Origin: Chlamydoabsidia padenii
Taxonomy: Eukaryota > Mucoromycota > Mucoromycetes > Mucorales > Cunninghamellaceae
Assembly: GCA_025330725.1 (NCBI GenBank)
Contig: JAIWND010000081.1
Span: forward strand, 1 to 38,740
Direction: 5' to 3'
Length of the DNA: 38,740 nucleotides
The position numbers and the translations under genes are program-made. The stretch's first letter is position 1. Each line of letters starts with the position of its first letter. This document shows positions 1-10,564 of this stretch, piece by piece. Below the pieces are notes generated by a model that saw only the letters and a list, made by a program, of their open reading frames with translations, did no database searches and was not told the origin of the DNA.

Positions 1-432
1 AGCACTACTCATGGTGATCAAATCGTGACTCTAAAGATTGAATTGCCAAGGTAGGAGAAAAAAAAAGGGGGGGTACATTTATTTGATATTAGACTAACCC
101 CTTCTTTTGTTAGATCATTACGAGGTGAAGCTCGCGACATTATTGAAAAATATGCCAGCTTAGTTGATGAAGATTATCGTGTTAAAACACCGCCCACACC
201 ACCTACCACTCCTCCTCCTCCTCCATCTGACAACACTACCAATACCACCAACAAGGATACAACCGAAAAAGGATCGACTCCCAAAAGCACACCTGCCGAC
301 GAATCTTCTACAAAGGACAACACTACAGATAAGGATGATCAAAAACGACCAGGATTCTTCAAGAATGCATTTGGGAAATTCAAGAACAAGGTGTGCCATG
401 ACGAAAAGGACGACAAAAATAAAGACCAATGA
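1..432 (+). CDS. DnaJ (Mdj1-like) co-chaperone, C-terminal part, 5' partial
   Basis: The gene enters from the left edge. Exon 1-50, an intron at 51-113 (GTAGGA start, CTAAC branch site, TTAG end) and the last exon 114-432 join in frame. The joined protein begins STTHGDQIVTLKIELPR and continues through an RDIIEKYA helix. This is the pattern of the second C-terminal substrate-binding domain of type I DnaJ proteins (GDxxVxxKxxxPxxL...R.L...). A low-complexity Pro/Thr/Asp/Lys tail follows, ending in a GFFKNAFGKFKNK segment. J-proteins stimulate Hsp70 ATPase and hand over unfolded clients. A mitochondrial (Mdj1) assignment is inference, because the J-domain, zinc fingers and any targeting peptide lie outside the window. 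The family call is fairly sure; the subfamily is not. Confidence 0.62.
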
Positions 433-1034
433 TTAGATATAACATTACAATAGGTGGTATTACAATCATCATTACACCTATCCATAGACTTTCATACTTT
501 TTACCTCTCTCTCTCTTTTTTTTTATATAGTTAGTTTGCTTGTTTATTTTGTACTTTAGTTATTATTTGATGTGCATTGATGGAATTTGACGCCTTCATG
601 CTTTTGAAGGGGCGTGTACAGTCTACCAATGATGCCATCGTATCACCCCTCTCTAGATATAGAAATCCTTTAATAAATCGTGCTAATAAAAAACGTTGTC
701 GTCTCTACTGTCGGGGTTTTTAATATAGTTTATGCCTGCATGTGTCATTTGGTCGAAATACAAATTAACAGTAAAAGGCGCGTCATCCTATAGATCTATC
801 AATGTATGCATGAATTCCGGTGTCTTAAATGACATCAAATGATCAATTAATGTTTGTTTTTTATTAGTTTTAGGGGGGGGGATATAAAACAAAAGAGAGT
901 AAGGGGAGGACTAAACTAGGGTAGATGTATAGGACTAGATAAAAGAGTAAATCAGAAAATATTAAAAAGGTAACAATAAAATTCAAATAAGATGATATGT
1001 ATATAATAACGAGAGAATGCCGAGCAACAAAAGA
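433..1034. other. Intergenic, convergent 3' ends
   Basis: This is the 3' flank of the DnaJ gene and of the leftward UPF0658 gene. It holds pyrimidine tracts and AATAAA-like sites near 670 and 685 that could serve 3' processing. A divergent copy of the recurrent motif (TCGGGGTTTTTAA) lies at 711. No gene is seen. Confidence 0.5.
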
Positions 1035-1700
1035 TCAGTCTTCGTCGATTCGCCAAGAGAGTCGTGATTGAGATTTGTGCATTGTCAATTCATGTTTGTT
1101 CTTGGCGGCGGCTCCACGTTGGACATAGGGTTGTAATCCACGTTCAAAGTTTCGCATACAGAGGCAACCTAGTATTACCGTACTAATATCCACAACCACA
1201 CCTAACCATACTATAATAAGAGATCGGGGTTTAAAGAGAAAGAGAGGGAAGAGAGAGTTAGTTTTAAAGAGGTATAGAAGTTTTATATATATATATATAT
1301 ACGACTTACCAAGACATATCCAGACATACCAACTATTATATGGACCCATGGTTTGGAGGAGAATCAGGACATAATGGACAATGACAATGGCTTCAAAAGT
1401 GATAAAGATGATCATCCGGCCATAACTTTCGCTACTTCCCTATTAAATAGAGAGTGTTAGTGACCCAACCTAATCTTCCCAGTTTTGGTAGACTTACAGC
1501 TGTTCGGGCAAAGTAAAACATTGGTAACATAAGGATAGTGATAGCGATTTGAATCCCCGTTTCCCATTGTACCCCTTGTTTGATGGCATACTGGATGACA
1601 TAAAAGACTGACACCAAGAATTGAGTAAACACATCGATCTTTAAAGCCAATACAAAGAATTGGAAGATACGATACATTTCTATTTAAACAAAAACAAAAA

Positions 1701-1740
<40 letters not shown>

Positions 1741-2531
1741 AGAGAGAAACTAGTCAAACAACAATGGTATGGTTTTAAATGATTACTTACTTTGAATACT
1801 GAGTTGAGCACCTAGTTTCTTGTAGATGTTCCAACCAAACTGTCTTGACATTTGATAACTAAGGTAGGCCATCACACAAGCAAAGATCAAGATAACCACC
1901 GCAAGACCAATTTCGAGTTTTTCAGCTATATTCAGGGGTTCCACCGAATAATGAGTATTTGCCAGTTTAGTCAACCATTTATTTTCGTCCACTACTTGAA
2001 GAGCACCTAAAACAGCACATATAATGTTGATGTTCGCCAATGCAAGAATTTCAGCCGTGTTTTGATAGACAGTCTATTTATATATAGAGAGAGAAGAAGA
2101 AGAAGAAGAAGAAGAAGAAGAAGAGTGAGAGTCAAACATGATATGTGTAATATATGACTTACTGCATCGACAGCCATGATTACAAACCATATTTCAAAAC
2201 CAATAAAGCATATGTTTTCCCATTTGATACGACCTAACCGGTCAGCCGCCATCATGGGTATTTCTGTTTCGGGGATGTTGCCGGTAAGTAAGGCTGAATT
2301 TGGTGGTGTCGGTAATAAGCTGGCTTCATTGTCGTTTAACATACATATCACCGATTGAAATATGACTACAAATATACATTGTAAAACCGCCACTCCAACA
2401 TAAAGTTTCGACCAACGTGTTTCCGTCACCCGATTCACCTAAAACAATCAATAATAATAATAATAAAAAAAAGTGAGTTGTCTATTGTTGTTAATTAGTA
2501 ATCCACTTACAATTTTGTCCATTGTCACCAT
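1035..2531 (-). CDS. UPF0658 Golgi apparatus membrane protein-like, multispanning
   Basis: Six exons on the minus strand (2531-2511, 2438-2163, 2073-1791, 1679-1498, 1439-1310, 1210-1035) join without a stop to give about 355 aa. The start codon follows a TATATATAA box by 34 bp. The protein shows seven or eight hydrophobic segments, an N-terminal RWSKLYVGVAVLQ segment, a WENICFIGFEIWFVIMAVDA helix running into YQNTAEILALANIN, and a C-terminal CMRNFERGLQPYV tail. As I recall the family, a D...QNTxxI motif and a RNFxxGL tail are typical of fungal UPF0658 proteins (S. pombe C1952.10c and C23H3.04 type), located in the Golgi. Their molecular function is unknown. The intron at 1680-1790 carries a 36-nt A/T run, and the one at 2074-2162 a GAA-type microsatellite. 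Confidence 0.68.
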
Positions 2532-2564
2532 GTTTAATTAGTCGTTATTGATGAGTAGTGGTGG

Positions 2565-2573
2565 TATATATAA
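2565..2573 (-). promoter_or_regulatory. TATA box of the UPF0658-like gene
   Basis: TTATATATA on the minus strand lies 34 bp before the ATG at 2531. The leader would be very short if this box is used. Assigned by position and sequence only. Confidence 0.35.
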
Positions 2574-3480
2574 GAATGAATGTAACAGGGGGGGAAGAGA
2601 TAGGTAGTAGAAACAAACCAGCTGTTTCCAGTTGTAAAATAAATAAAGTAAAGTAAAGGAAAGGAAGAAGAAGAAAGAAAAAAAAAAAGATCCCGCCAAA
2701 AAAAAAAAAGAAAAATAAATAAGACTGACTTGTATACAAAATTAACCTATTTCTTGTGTAACCTTACCACCTTTGTTTGAAAGGCACACTTTATCTTTTT
2801 GAGTTTAATGAATCATGGTAACCATTTCACTTAATGAAATAGAGAGACCTTCTTGTTCCTATTTGTTCATTCATCATCCTTGAACAATACGATTGTCATT
2901 TCGCTTCATGTCGGGGTTTTAATTATTGTCCTTTTTTGCATCAAGAGTATTTATTATGCCAAAGGCTATAAAGATAAAGCTATACTAACTCTATTAATCC
3001 AGTTCATCGTTATCCATTTCCACCAAAGTATGTAGTCAGGTTATTCAGTAAAGAGAGTGCCTAAAATAACCTTTATGACTATTTTTGGAGGGAGGCGTCT
3101 ATTGATGATCCCATTTGTATCACCTGGATATATATATGAGGTTGATGGTTGATAAAGTCGATCCCACATAGTCCAGTTAAAATAACCTCCAGATATTTGT
3201 CGTAAGCCGATAATAGTCATGTTGATATCAGTCGTGGTAAGAAAGATCATCCAGCCAAGGTGCTGTCAAAGTTCCATTCATGATGATACACCCTAGTTTC
3301 TTTGTTCGTCTGACCAGTCGCGGAATAAAGTAACTACACGGAAGTTGGTTGGTTTCATTATTTTATATATGGTGTGTCTTACTTTTTTTTTTCCCTTCTT
3401 GCCATCTACGTGGGCAGCAGTTTTATGAAATAAAAAAGAAGAGAGGGGGATAGATGGGAAAGAGGGTTACAAAAATATAG

Positions 3481-3493
3481 TTTCAAATCCCGC
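3481..3493 (+). repeat. Recurrent motif TTTCAAATCCCGC, exact core
   Basis: Exact TCAAATCCCG core. A second, shorter copy (AATCCCGA) lies 30 bp downstream after a T-run. It is far from any recognised start codon. Confidence 0.6.
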
Positions 3494-4291
3494 TCGTACC
3501 TTTTTTTTTAATCCCGAAAAAGGCCTTTGTACGTGCATACTCTTTCCCCACTATCCACTCTTTTAGTTGAATCACTCCCTATAGAAAGCCCAACGTTGAC
3601 AAAAGCGACCACTTATTTGGTGCAAACGATTCAAGTACTTGAACGTGATTGAATACGACGATCCCGATTTTATATTCAGGCGGGTGCATAAACAAAATGG
3701 GTGGTCGGCTTTTTCCTTACTGTATGCGCTTCTCCTCCCTTATATAGATCTTGGCTAGTATAGTCCTTAGTTTATGGTATATGTTGTAAATGATACTTTT
3801 ATCAATAAAAACGTGTTTTATTCTCACTTTAATCGATTGCGCCAAGAAAAAAAAAAAAGAGATGTGATTGAAATCCCGATATTGACATCAGCATGGATTA
3901 TGATAAATGTAGGAAGCAAAATAACTCTGATGATATCCTATAAACATAAACCTTGCCTTTATAGAAAGATTTGATAAAGTGGCGAACAACAGAAGGGTAC
4001 TTGACGACTTTTTTCATTGGAACCACACGAAATTCATGCAAGTTCAGAATATTCAAACCTCGCCGATCTTTTTTCTTTTTTTTTTTTTCTGTCTTTGGTG
4101 ATGGAGTAATACAACAAGATTAATATAAGCATAGAAGTTTTGGAAAGAGGTTTTTCAGCTAGCCTGATAGTCCTTTAGATTCCACACTCATTTACTTGGT
4201 GTCACCATTATCAATGAAAAAGTAATTTACATACATGAAATTAATATAAAAAAGGATCATTTATTTATTTAGATTCTGCACATAGTAAAAC

Positions 4292-5045
4292 CTAATGTTG
4301 TTTAATAGTCCAAACCAGATCATCATCATCCGTGTCAATCTTGCATTCAGTCAAAAGGGTACCACCATCGATCGTCTTTCGGGAAATGCATCGTGGAACC
4401 ATATCATAAAGATGGGAAGCAGAAACAATCTTGAATTGACCTCGTCTTTTTTGGTCAGGTACCGCTAACCATAATTGTTTGGGTGGGTAGATCTGATCAT
4501 AGCCTCCAGTAGATTTAGGACTGGATCCATCAATTTCACATTGCCACATCTATATCAATATTAATATATAGATAGAGAGATTAAATGCAGTACTACTTTT
4601 GTAGTATAATGACTTACCACAGCAGCATCTGGATAACCACCGTCAGACTCTTCATCACCCACGGTCTATCATCAAAAAGGCATAAAGTGAGTTCCAACTG
4701 TTTCAATCGGCGCTTTAATGATTCATTTACCCAACGAGTAGAGACACATTTCTCGAGATCAGCTTGATTCTTGAGATGAAGAGAGAAATATTTGGTGTCT
4801 TTGTGTTGACGAAGCTCCCAAACACTATTATCATCACTTTCAGCAGGCTCAAGTAGGTTCTTGGGGTTGATCATGGATAATGATTTCTCATTTTGAGCAC
4901 TAACGAATTCATAATCACCTGCAGATAACTTTCTGCCTGCCGTATAAAGTGCTGTACCATCTTTTTTGCCAGTAGGACTCACTCCTTGAGCGTCAATGCT
5001 TGAAATCATCAAGCCGATGGAAAGTAAAAGTCCACTAACACGCAT
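4292..5045 (-). CDS. Small secreted protein, possible beta-trefoil (ricin-B-like) fold
   Basis: Three exons (5045-4731, 4665-4618, 4549-4292) give 206 aa. Residues 1-19 (MRVSGLLLSIGLMISSIDA) look like a signal peptide, so the product is probably secreted or in the cell wall. The mature part has repeated strand-like segments: YEFVSAQNEKSLSM, NSVWELRQHKDTKYFSL, EKCVSTRW, AVMWQCEIDG, QFKIVSASHLY, LVWTIKQH. This alternation of aromatic/aliphatic strands with W-x-(I/L/C) endings and scattered cysteines recalls beta-trefoil lectins or MIR-type domains, but the classic QxW triplet is not clear. It shares a divergent promoter region with CHS7. I do not recognise a named family. Confidence 0.6.
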
Positions 5046-5369
5046 TTTTTGTGAGGAGAAGAAGAAAGAGAGATAGGGATTAGTTTTTTTATTTATTTTT
5101 TATTTGTCTTCCTTTATATAATTTCTATCAATCAGGTTTTTCCCTTTTATTGACTGGTACCATTTGCATTAAGAGCACAATAGTTTCACAAATGAGTATT
5201 ATATCCTTCCCCCTGAATCTTTGCTAGTTAGCCAAAGAGACGGGGGTTGAACTTCACTGCTAAAAATAATTGATTTTTTAATCCCGCCGGGAAAAAGTCG
5301 ACCTAAATTTCGTCACTTTCTGTTTTCTGCTTTTTTTTTCTTTTCTTTTCCCTTCTCATTCTTCCGGAC
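5046..5369. promoter_or_regulatory. Divergent promoter region, lectin-like gene / CHS7
   Basis: These 324 bp separate two start codons on opposite strands. The region holds the TATA box of the leftward gene, a near-perfect palindrome TCCCGCCGGGA at about 5282-5292 that embeds a half copy of the recurrent motif, and a long pyrimidine tract (5310-5366) just before the CHS7 ATG. Confidence 0.45.
5112..5120 (-). promoter_or_regulatory. TATA box of the secreted protein gene
   Basis: TATATAAAG on the minus strand is about 70 bp before the ATG at 5045, a spacing similar to that seen at 17472 and 28976. Confidence 0.4.
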
Positions 5370-6543
5370 ATGGTGGACATAACATATGAATTTGGGGCAT
5401 TTAGTTTTGACGGTATCTGTCGAACGGTGGCTCTCAGTCTATGCCCCTTGATTGGACAATACGATGGAATCGAACCTGTTTGCTACTCACGAAATGTTGA
5501 TTTGGGTGGCAACCTCATTTTTCAACCAGGTATACAAATGAAAACAACGGGTTTATGGCAACTGACTCACTCTTTTATCTATGACATAGCAACTTTGATT
5601 ATTGATATTGTGGCTATCGTCATGACGGCTATCATGATATATCACATTCGATCCAAATACACGGCGGTGGGGCGAAAAGAAATAGTAATGTTCTTTTACC
5701 TCTATATGCTATGTACCTTTATGGAAATGCTTCTTGTCACTGGTATCATTCCTATCTCTTCTCCGGCTTATCCTGTACGTGAAAAACAAAAGAGGGACAT
5801 TGTCATGATATGTAAACTAAACGCTCATCTTCCTTTTCATGTAGTGGTTTACGGCGATCCATATGGGGCTTATCAGTGCCACCTTTTGGTGTCTTCTTTT
5901 GAATGGGTTTGTCGGCTTCCAATTTGCAGAAGATGGTACACCTTTATCTCTCTGGGTAAGTGAAACATTATGCAACAAAAAGGGACAAATCAACTAATCC
6001 CTCATTTCTTCTTCTTTATAGTCTATACGTATCAGCTCGTTTATTCTCTTCTTTGTCGTTGCTGCGATCGCCATTGCCACCTTTAAAAACCAATCACCCT
6101 TCTCCTACTCTTCCCCCGGCGCCTTATGGGTCTTCTTCTTTATCATCAACGGTGTTTGCTTCCTCATCTATGTGATTTCACAAATCATTCTCGTCGTCAA
6201 CACATTGGATGACCGATGGCCTTTAGGTGATATCCTGTTTGGTACTGCTTTCTTTGTGATTGGATTCATTCTGATGTTTGTCTTCTCCGTGGTAATTTGT
6301 GATCAAGTCAAACATTATGTGGATGGTTTATTCTTTGGTGCGATCTGTACTCTTTTGGCGGTCATGATGGTTTACAAATATTGGGATTCTATCACAAAGG
6401 AAGATTTGGAATTCTCGGTGGGGTCGAAACAGAATGTATGGGAAGTCAAGGAACTCATTGGTGATGATGATTTGTCTAACCATAGTCATTCTCCTCTACA
6501 TCAAAAGTCCCCTTATGGACAACAGCAATACCAACAAGCTTAA
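5370..6543 (+). CDS. CHS7: Chitin synthase export chaperone
   Basis: Three exons (5370-5774, 5845-5955, 6022-6543) give 345 aa. The protein opens with a [20 protein letters not shown] segment and [22 protein letters not shown]. It continues with [21 protein letters not shown], then, across the first splice, [39 protein letters not shown]. These are strong signatures of fungal Chs7. About seven membrane helices follow, ending in a hydrophilic, Q-rich tail. Chs7 is an ER membrane protein needed for chitin synthase III (Chs3) to fold and leave the ER, so it supports cell-wall chitin synthesis. The second splice leads into [11 protein letters not shown]. Both introns (70 and 66 bp) are needed for the conserved region to be continuous. 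A pyrimidine-rich leader precedes the ATG. Confidence 0.93.
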
Positions 6544-7371
6544 TGGGATCTCTCTTTTTTTAGTGTACTAATTTTATCTTTTTATTATTCAACTCATGTC
6601 CCTTTTACAATCACTTGATTCCTATTACATTTCATTTGCCTCAATAAACTCATACCTGCAACTTATCTTATATATGTATCTTGTCCCTTTACTATTGTTT
6701 TCATAATGGGTAGAGACATTATGCAAAAAGATGAAATATTAAACATCCGACACTACGCTGGCGGGGATTTGAAATATCATCTTTTTTTTTTTTTTTGTTC
6801 TTCCTTCTCTTCCACATTCCCTTCTAACTTTTGACTGCTTGCGTAAGTATCACCTTTCCCCTCCATACAAAACAAAGAAACTACCTTTTTATAATCTTGC
6901 TTGTACTAACCCAATTCCTTCTTTGTTATTATCTATGTTTTGTCTATACTCCTTTTGGTCAACAAGGTCTTTATTATCCATTCCTCTGGCATTGTAGGCT
7001 AAGTCCTAGTAAGAAGACCCTCTTCTTCTTCACACTACTTGGTTATATCTTCCTTTTGGTTTATAAGTTGCTGCTCATTTGGTGTTGCTGGTGATGGTAC
7101 TTTGGATTGAAAGTAGGTAAAAAAGGGGAAAAAATTGAATAGCACCATGTTTGTGATATTGTGTATACTAATTGGCCTACTTTTTTTTTTCAATAATTCC
7201 CACTGGTTCCTTGTAACTGCTCCCGAATGAAAGACTCCTCTCGTACTAAATTTAATTCCTGTTACAATATCGATACCGTCAGTAGGGCATAACTAGGTAA
7301 ATAGAAGCTAATAGAACAATTTACAAGGCATGTTGATATTATACTAACGCCCTCTTTTTTTTTTCTCATAG
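6544..7371 (+). other. Intergenic, T-rich, no supported gene
   Basis: This contains the CHS7 3' flank (AATAAAC at about 6644) and a motif copy with one extra C at 6761-6774 (reverse GCGGGGATTTGAAA), followed by a T-run. A 264-nt open frame at 6831 starts with TTG, not ATG, and encodes only low-complexity hydrophobic sequence. Confidence 0.45.
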
Positions 7372-8799
7372 TAATCAAGTTGCTTTCCTTCTCCTCCTCC
7401 TCTGAAGATGCCATGATTATGACAAAAGGTAAATACTCAAATCAATCAATGCTCATCTAACATACAGTGTTTCCCATGTTTACTGTCGCACTTTTTGAAA
7501 AGGTTGTCACACGTTTGGGATTTTACAATGCAAAATATACACAAACGACAAATTTGGTAGAATACTCTGCTGGAAAGAAAATACGCTCGACCACTGGAAA
7601 GAAGAAAGACTGTAGTATCATTTGGTGATATCACACACGCACTACGAAACATGCATAACCAAAGCAGTTATCGGGACCCTATTTACGTTATCCAAACAGC
7701 CGTTTACATATTGACGTTGCTCTATCCTGGTGTCCGCCCAGGGTCTTTAATATCACCGGAACTAAAAGTATCTGATAAATGGACGTATGCATGGTGGCGA
7801 GTAAGTACTAATAAAGGGATGAAATAACTATCTAGCAGCTGATACTAATGATACTTGTATTTTAGGACATTGTCCTGTTCCATCAGGGACGGGATAACTT
7901 TGGTTACCGACTTATGGCATGAATCAACATAAGACATATAAAGGGTACAGCCTTCGTGGATTATCAAACAGTGCGCACAATAATTTCACCAGGAACTAGT
8001 GGCGATGTCTCCGATCTCCCCTTGCATTTGATGTAATTGGCGACAAAGCATTGGTGCTTTAGTACAATTGGGCAGTGGTAAGTATTGCATTCCCTCCTTT
8101 TTTTTTTTTTTTGAAACGGTTGGAAAAGAAAATTAACATGTTTGATGTTGTTTTACAGATAATGGAACAAATAACAAAGACGATGGTGACAATGATGATA
8201 GTGGCAGCGGCAATGCCAACAAGAATGAAGGTAAAACAATAAAGTACAAATTTGACATGCTATTTACTAACTTGATAATATATCCAAGGTGATGCATTGG
8301 AATTGGTCGGTGGTGAAGATGAAGACGATACTTGGGGTCTTGATCAAGATACTGGAAACAACAGATTGGAATGGGCTCAACATTTACTCCAATTGTCCAG
8401 TAAGATCAAAGGAAGCACTACCTTCCAATTGTGCCTTTTGGATCCGACTCTTGGTACATCGCTCACCTATCGTTATCACATCGACTTCATTCTTTATCTT
8501 TTTACATGCTTTGGAAGTCCGGAGTGGTTTCCTAAAAGATACTTAGGCACTCACACGATCTCATCTTCTCAATTCCGGGCGTCTACACCTTCCAACACTT
8601 CGACCAGTACCACAACAAAACATGGGGAAATGACTACACATTAGCAAAATTTATGAACCATTGTCACAAAGTACATCGAACAAAGGATAAAATGGATTTG
8701 ACTATTGACGAAACTTACAAGACTGCTCATTCGTACCTTATCAATTATCACCAAATCCATATTCTCAAGTCAACTTTTATGGAATACTTTATAAAATAG
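7372..8799 (+). pseudogene. Broken multi-exon ORF, possibly a tyrosine-recombinase (Crypton-like) relic
   Basis: Several coding-like pieces sit in order with good splice signals. 7372-7428 and 7468-7628 join to read ...MIMTKVFPMFTVALFEKVV and on to LGFYNAKYTQTTNLVEY, then stop. From about 7560 to 7800 the next frame is open (SFGDITHALRN, YVIQTAVYILTLLYPGVRPG, KWTYAWWR). It splices cleanly to 7866 (DIVLFHQGRDNFGYRL) and stops at 7919. Acidic exons at about 8160-8230 and 8289-8400 and a frame-shifted tail ending at 8799 follow. So at least two frame breaks occur. The GVRPGSL segment followed by a W..RDI strand resembles the first catalytic-Arg region of fungal tyrosine recombinases, which is why I suggest a Crypton-type relic. 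This is weak; it may instead be an unknown gene with introns I placed wrongly. Confidence 0.3.
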
Positions 8800-10280
8800 G
8801 TGGTATCGGTCTTTACTCACTTGGTTTAGCTTAGATCAGGATATTAATAGTATAGACATTTGTAAATAGAACACCTTAAAATAAAGATCAATGCAAAGAA
8901 TTATAACCTCTCTGCTCAATTCGAAACAGACAGACCAATCTTCCATCACCATTATCAACTTCTATAAAGTACCAAACTTTACAATAACAAAAAGTGGTTG
9001 TTATATACCGGGTTATGCTACTTGTGTATTTTTTTTTTCTTTGTTTGTTTGGAAAATAGTGGTACGGGTTAATCAATTAATTAAACAATCTTTCTATCCA
9101 GTTATCATGCAAGAAGTATCGGGGTTTACATTTTTCCCGATTTGGACTTTTCTTAAAAAAGATTCCTTAGTTACTTTGTCAAACCATGCACCCCTTCAAA
9201 TTGTAAATGCATATAGTTAGTATCTATATATACACACTTTTTATGTCTCAAAGTCTTGTTATTTCACTTTTTTCTTTTCCAAAATCGCTCCACAAACACC
9301 TTCCACAATCTTTTGAAATTGCAATTCGACATTGGGCCTTCAAATCAACTCTTCACCTACTTAATCATGTATGCGCACTTTAACTAAAATATTCTAATGC
9401 TTACTTTGTTTAAACTTGTAAACCAAACATCCTTTACCCAAGTTACTCTAACATCTACCAGATTTAACCGCAACATTAATTTTTAATCAGCGGATGAAAA
9501 TCAAACCCTCGCTACCACCTAGTTCATGGTCACCCTGATCATGATCTATCTTTTTGTAATGACCAAAATCTAGTTTTTGGTTATCGTTCATATACAATAT
9601 CTATCTTATGGCTACCCGAACCAAGATTTTTCTTATGGTTACCCTTACCCCTGAATTCACAATTAGTATAAATATCACATCTTTTCAATTGAATTCATCT
9701 TTTTTTCTTCAGTTTTATCAAGTTTCTCTTTCAATAAAAAACTTCAATACAAATCAAAATGTTTTTTTTTTTACAAGCTACCTCTCTTATTATCAAGTTA
9801 CTTATTAAGTGTAACTATTGTTTTTATTGCTCATTCTTTGGAACAAGAGCCTCTTTTATTATATTTTCAAATCCCGACTTACCTCGGTCGATCTTTTTTT
9901 TTTTCTTTTCCTCTTAAATTACCAAGTACATTCAAGTACATCCCAAAGGTTAAAATCTTACCAAGAATATCCTGGTGCTCACTACATATTATACAAACAA
10001 ACCCTACTTCTACTAACCTTGTTGCCATAGCACATACCAGTTATAGCCGCAAAAAAACAAAAAATTTAAAACTGTCGGAAGGAGGATCACACCAGACGTT
10101 GTATTTTTAATAGAGGTTTAAGATAGGATTTTTATTATTTTACAAGAGTCATATATATACTAATTAAAGCTAAAGTAAAATAATGTAAAAGGATTTAGAG
10201 GGAGATGGATAGAATAAAAGAAAGGCTCTAGGATCTGTTGTTCATTTTTTAAAATCCGCTGGTGTCAATCCCGACAAAAC
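8800..10280. other. AT-rich intergenic DNA with motif copies
   Basis: No gene is supported. Short open frames at 8891, 9608 and 9818 are low-complexity Phe/Ser/Thr translations. An inverted pair of CGGG/CCCG half-motifs lies at 9118-9145 and an exact motif copy at 9864. At 10247-10276, just left of the LTR element, are two degenerate copies (AAAATCCGC and CAATCCCGAC). Confidence 0.45.
9864..9878 (+). repeat. Recurrent motif TTTTCAAATCCCGAC, exact core
   Basis: Exact core in AT-rich intergenic DNA, with GAC after the CCC, followed 20 bp later by a T-run. Confidence 0.6.
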
Positions 10281-10538
10281 TGTCGGAGATAAAAAGTGAT
10301 TTTCTCTGGAAAATTAGATATCAATCTGGAAATTTCTTTTTGTCTCTTTCTCCTTTCTCTTCTTTCTCTTCTTTCTCTCTCGATAAATCTTTTAACATCT
10401 AGATGCTTCGATATAACCAATTCAGCCATAGACTCCGATAATAGAATAGTATATATATATGTAGACTTCACTTTTAATAAAAACATTATTCTTCACCTGA
10501 TATATAAAAGGAATACTCGTCTTATAGTTCAAACGACA
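10281..10538 (+). repeat. 5' LTR
   Basis: 258 bp, TGTCGG...CGACA. It has a pyrimidine-rich block at 10328-10383, a TATATATATA stretch at 10450-10460, an AATAAA at 10476-10481 and a second TATA-like TATATAAAAG near 10501. The first TATA followed by AATAAA would place the transcript start near 10480. Confidence 0.88.
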
Positions 10539-10539
10539 C

Positions 10540-10564
10540 TGGTAGCTTGTTTACGTTTCGATCC
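10540..10564 (+). other. Primer-binding site complementary to initiator tRNA-Met (bipartite)
   Basis: TGGTAGC (10540-10546) is complementary to the GCTACCA 3' end of eukaryotic initiator tRNA-Met. After exactly 8 nt, GTTTCGATCC (10555-10564) is complementary to the initiator-specific T-arm GGATCGAAAC, at the same spacing it has in that tRNA. The 8 nt between do not match the yeast or vertebrate tRNA but could match the host's own acceptor/T-stem. Confidence 0.75.

Larger units (their letters stand above)
2532..4291. other. Intergenic stretch with a small broken ORF
   Basis: This 1.76-kb stretch holds no gene I can support. A minus-strand reading frame at 3041-3250 (containing YFNWTMWDRLYQP) follows an ATG frame that stops at about 3228, so it may be a decayed coding fragment. 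Motif copies occur at 2690 (ATCCCGCC), 2909, 3481, 3511, 3661 and 3866. A/T homopolymers are frequent. Confidence 0.4.

Noticed and set aside
1035..1415. A stand-alone 126-aa membrane ORF on the minus strand.
   Set aside because: It contains an unspliced intron (1309-1211); its ends are the last two exons of the UPF0658 gene.
3041..3250. Second UPF0658-like gene fragment on the minus strand.
   Set aside because: The peptide has no shared motif with the 1035-2531 protein and the frame breaks near its start.
6831..7094. 87-codon hydrophobic frame after CHS7.
   Set aside because: The start is TTG and the translation is Leu/Phe/Tyr-rich low complexity from T-rich DNA.
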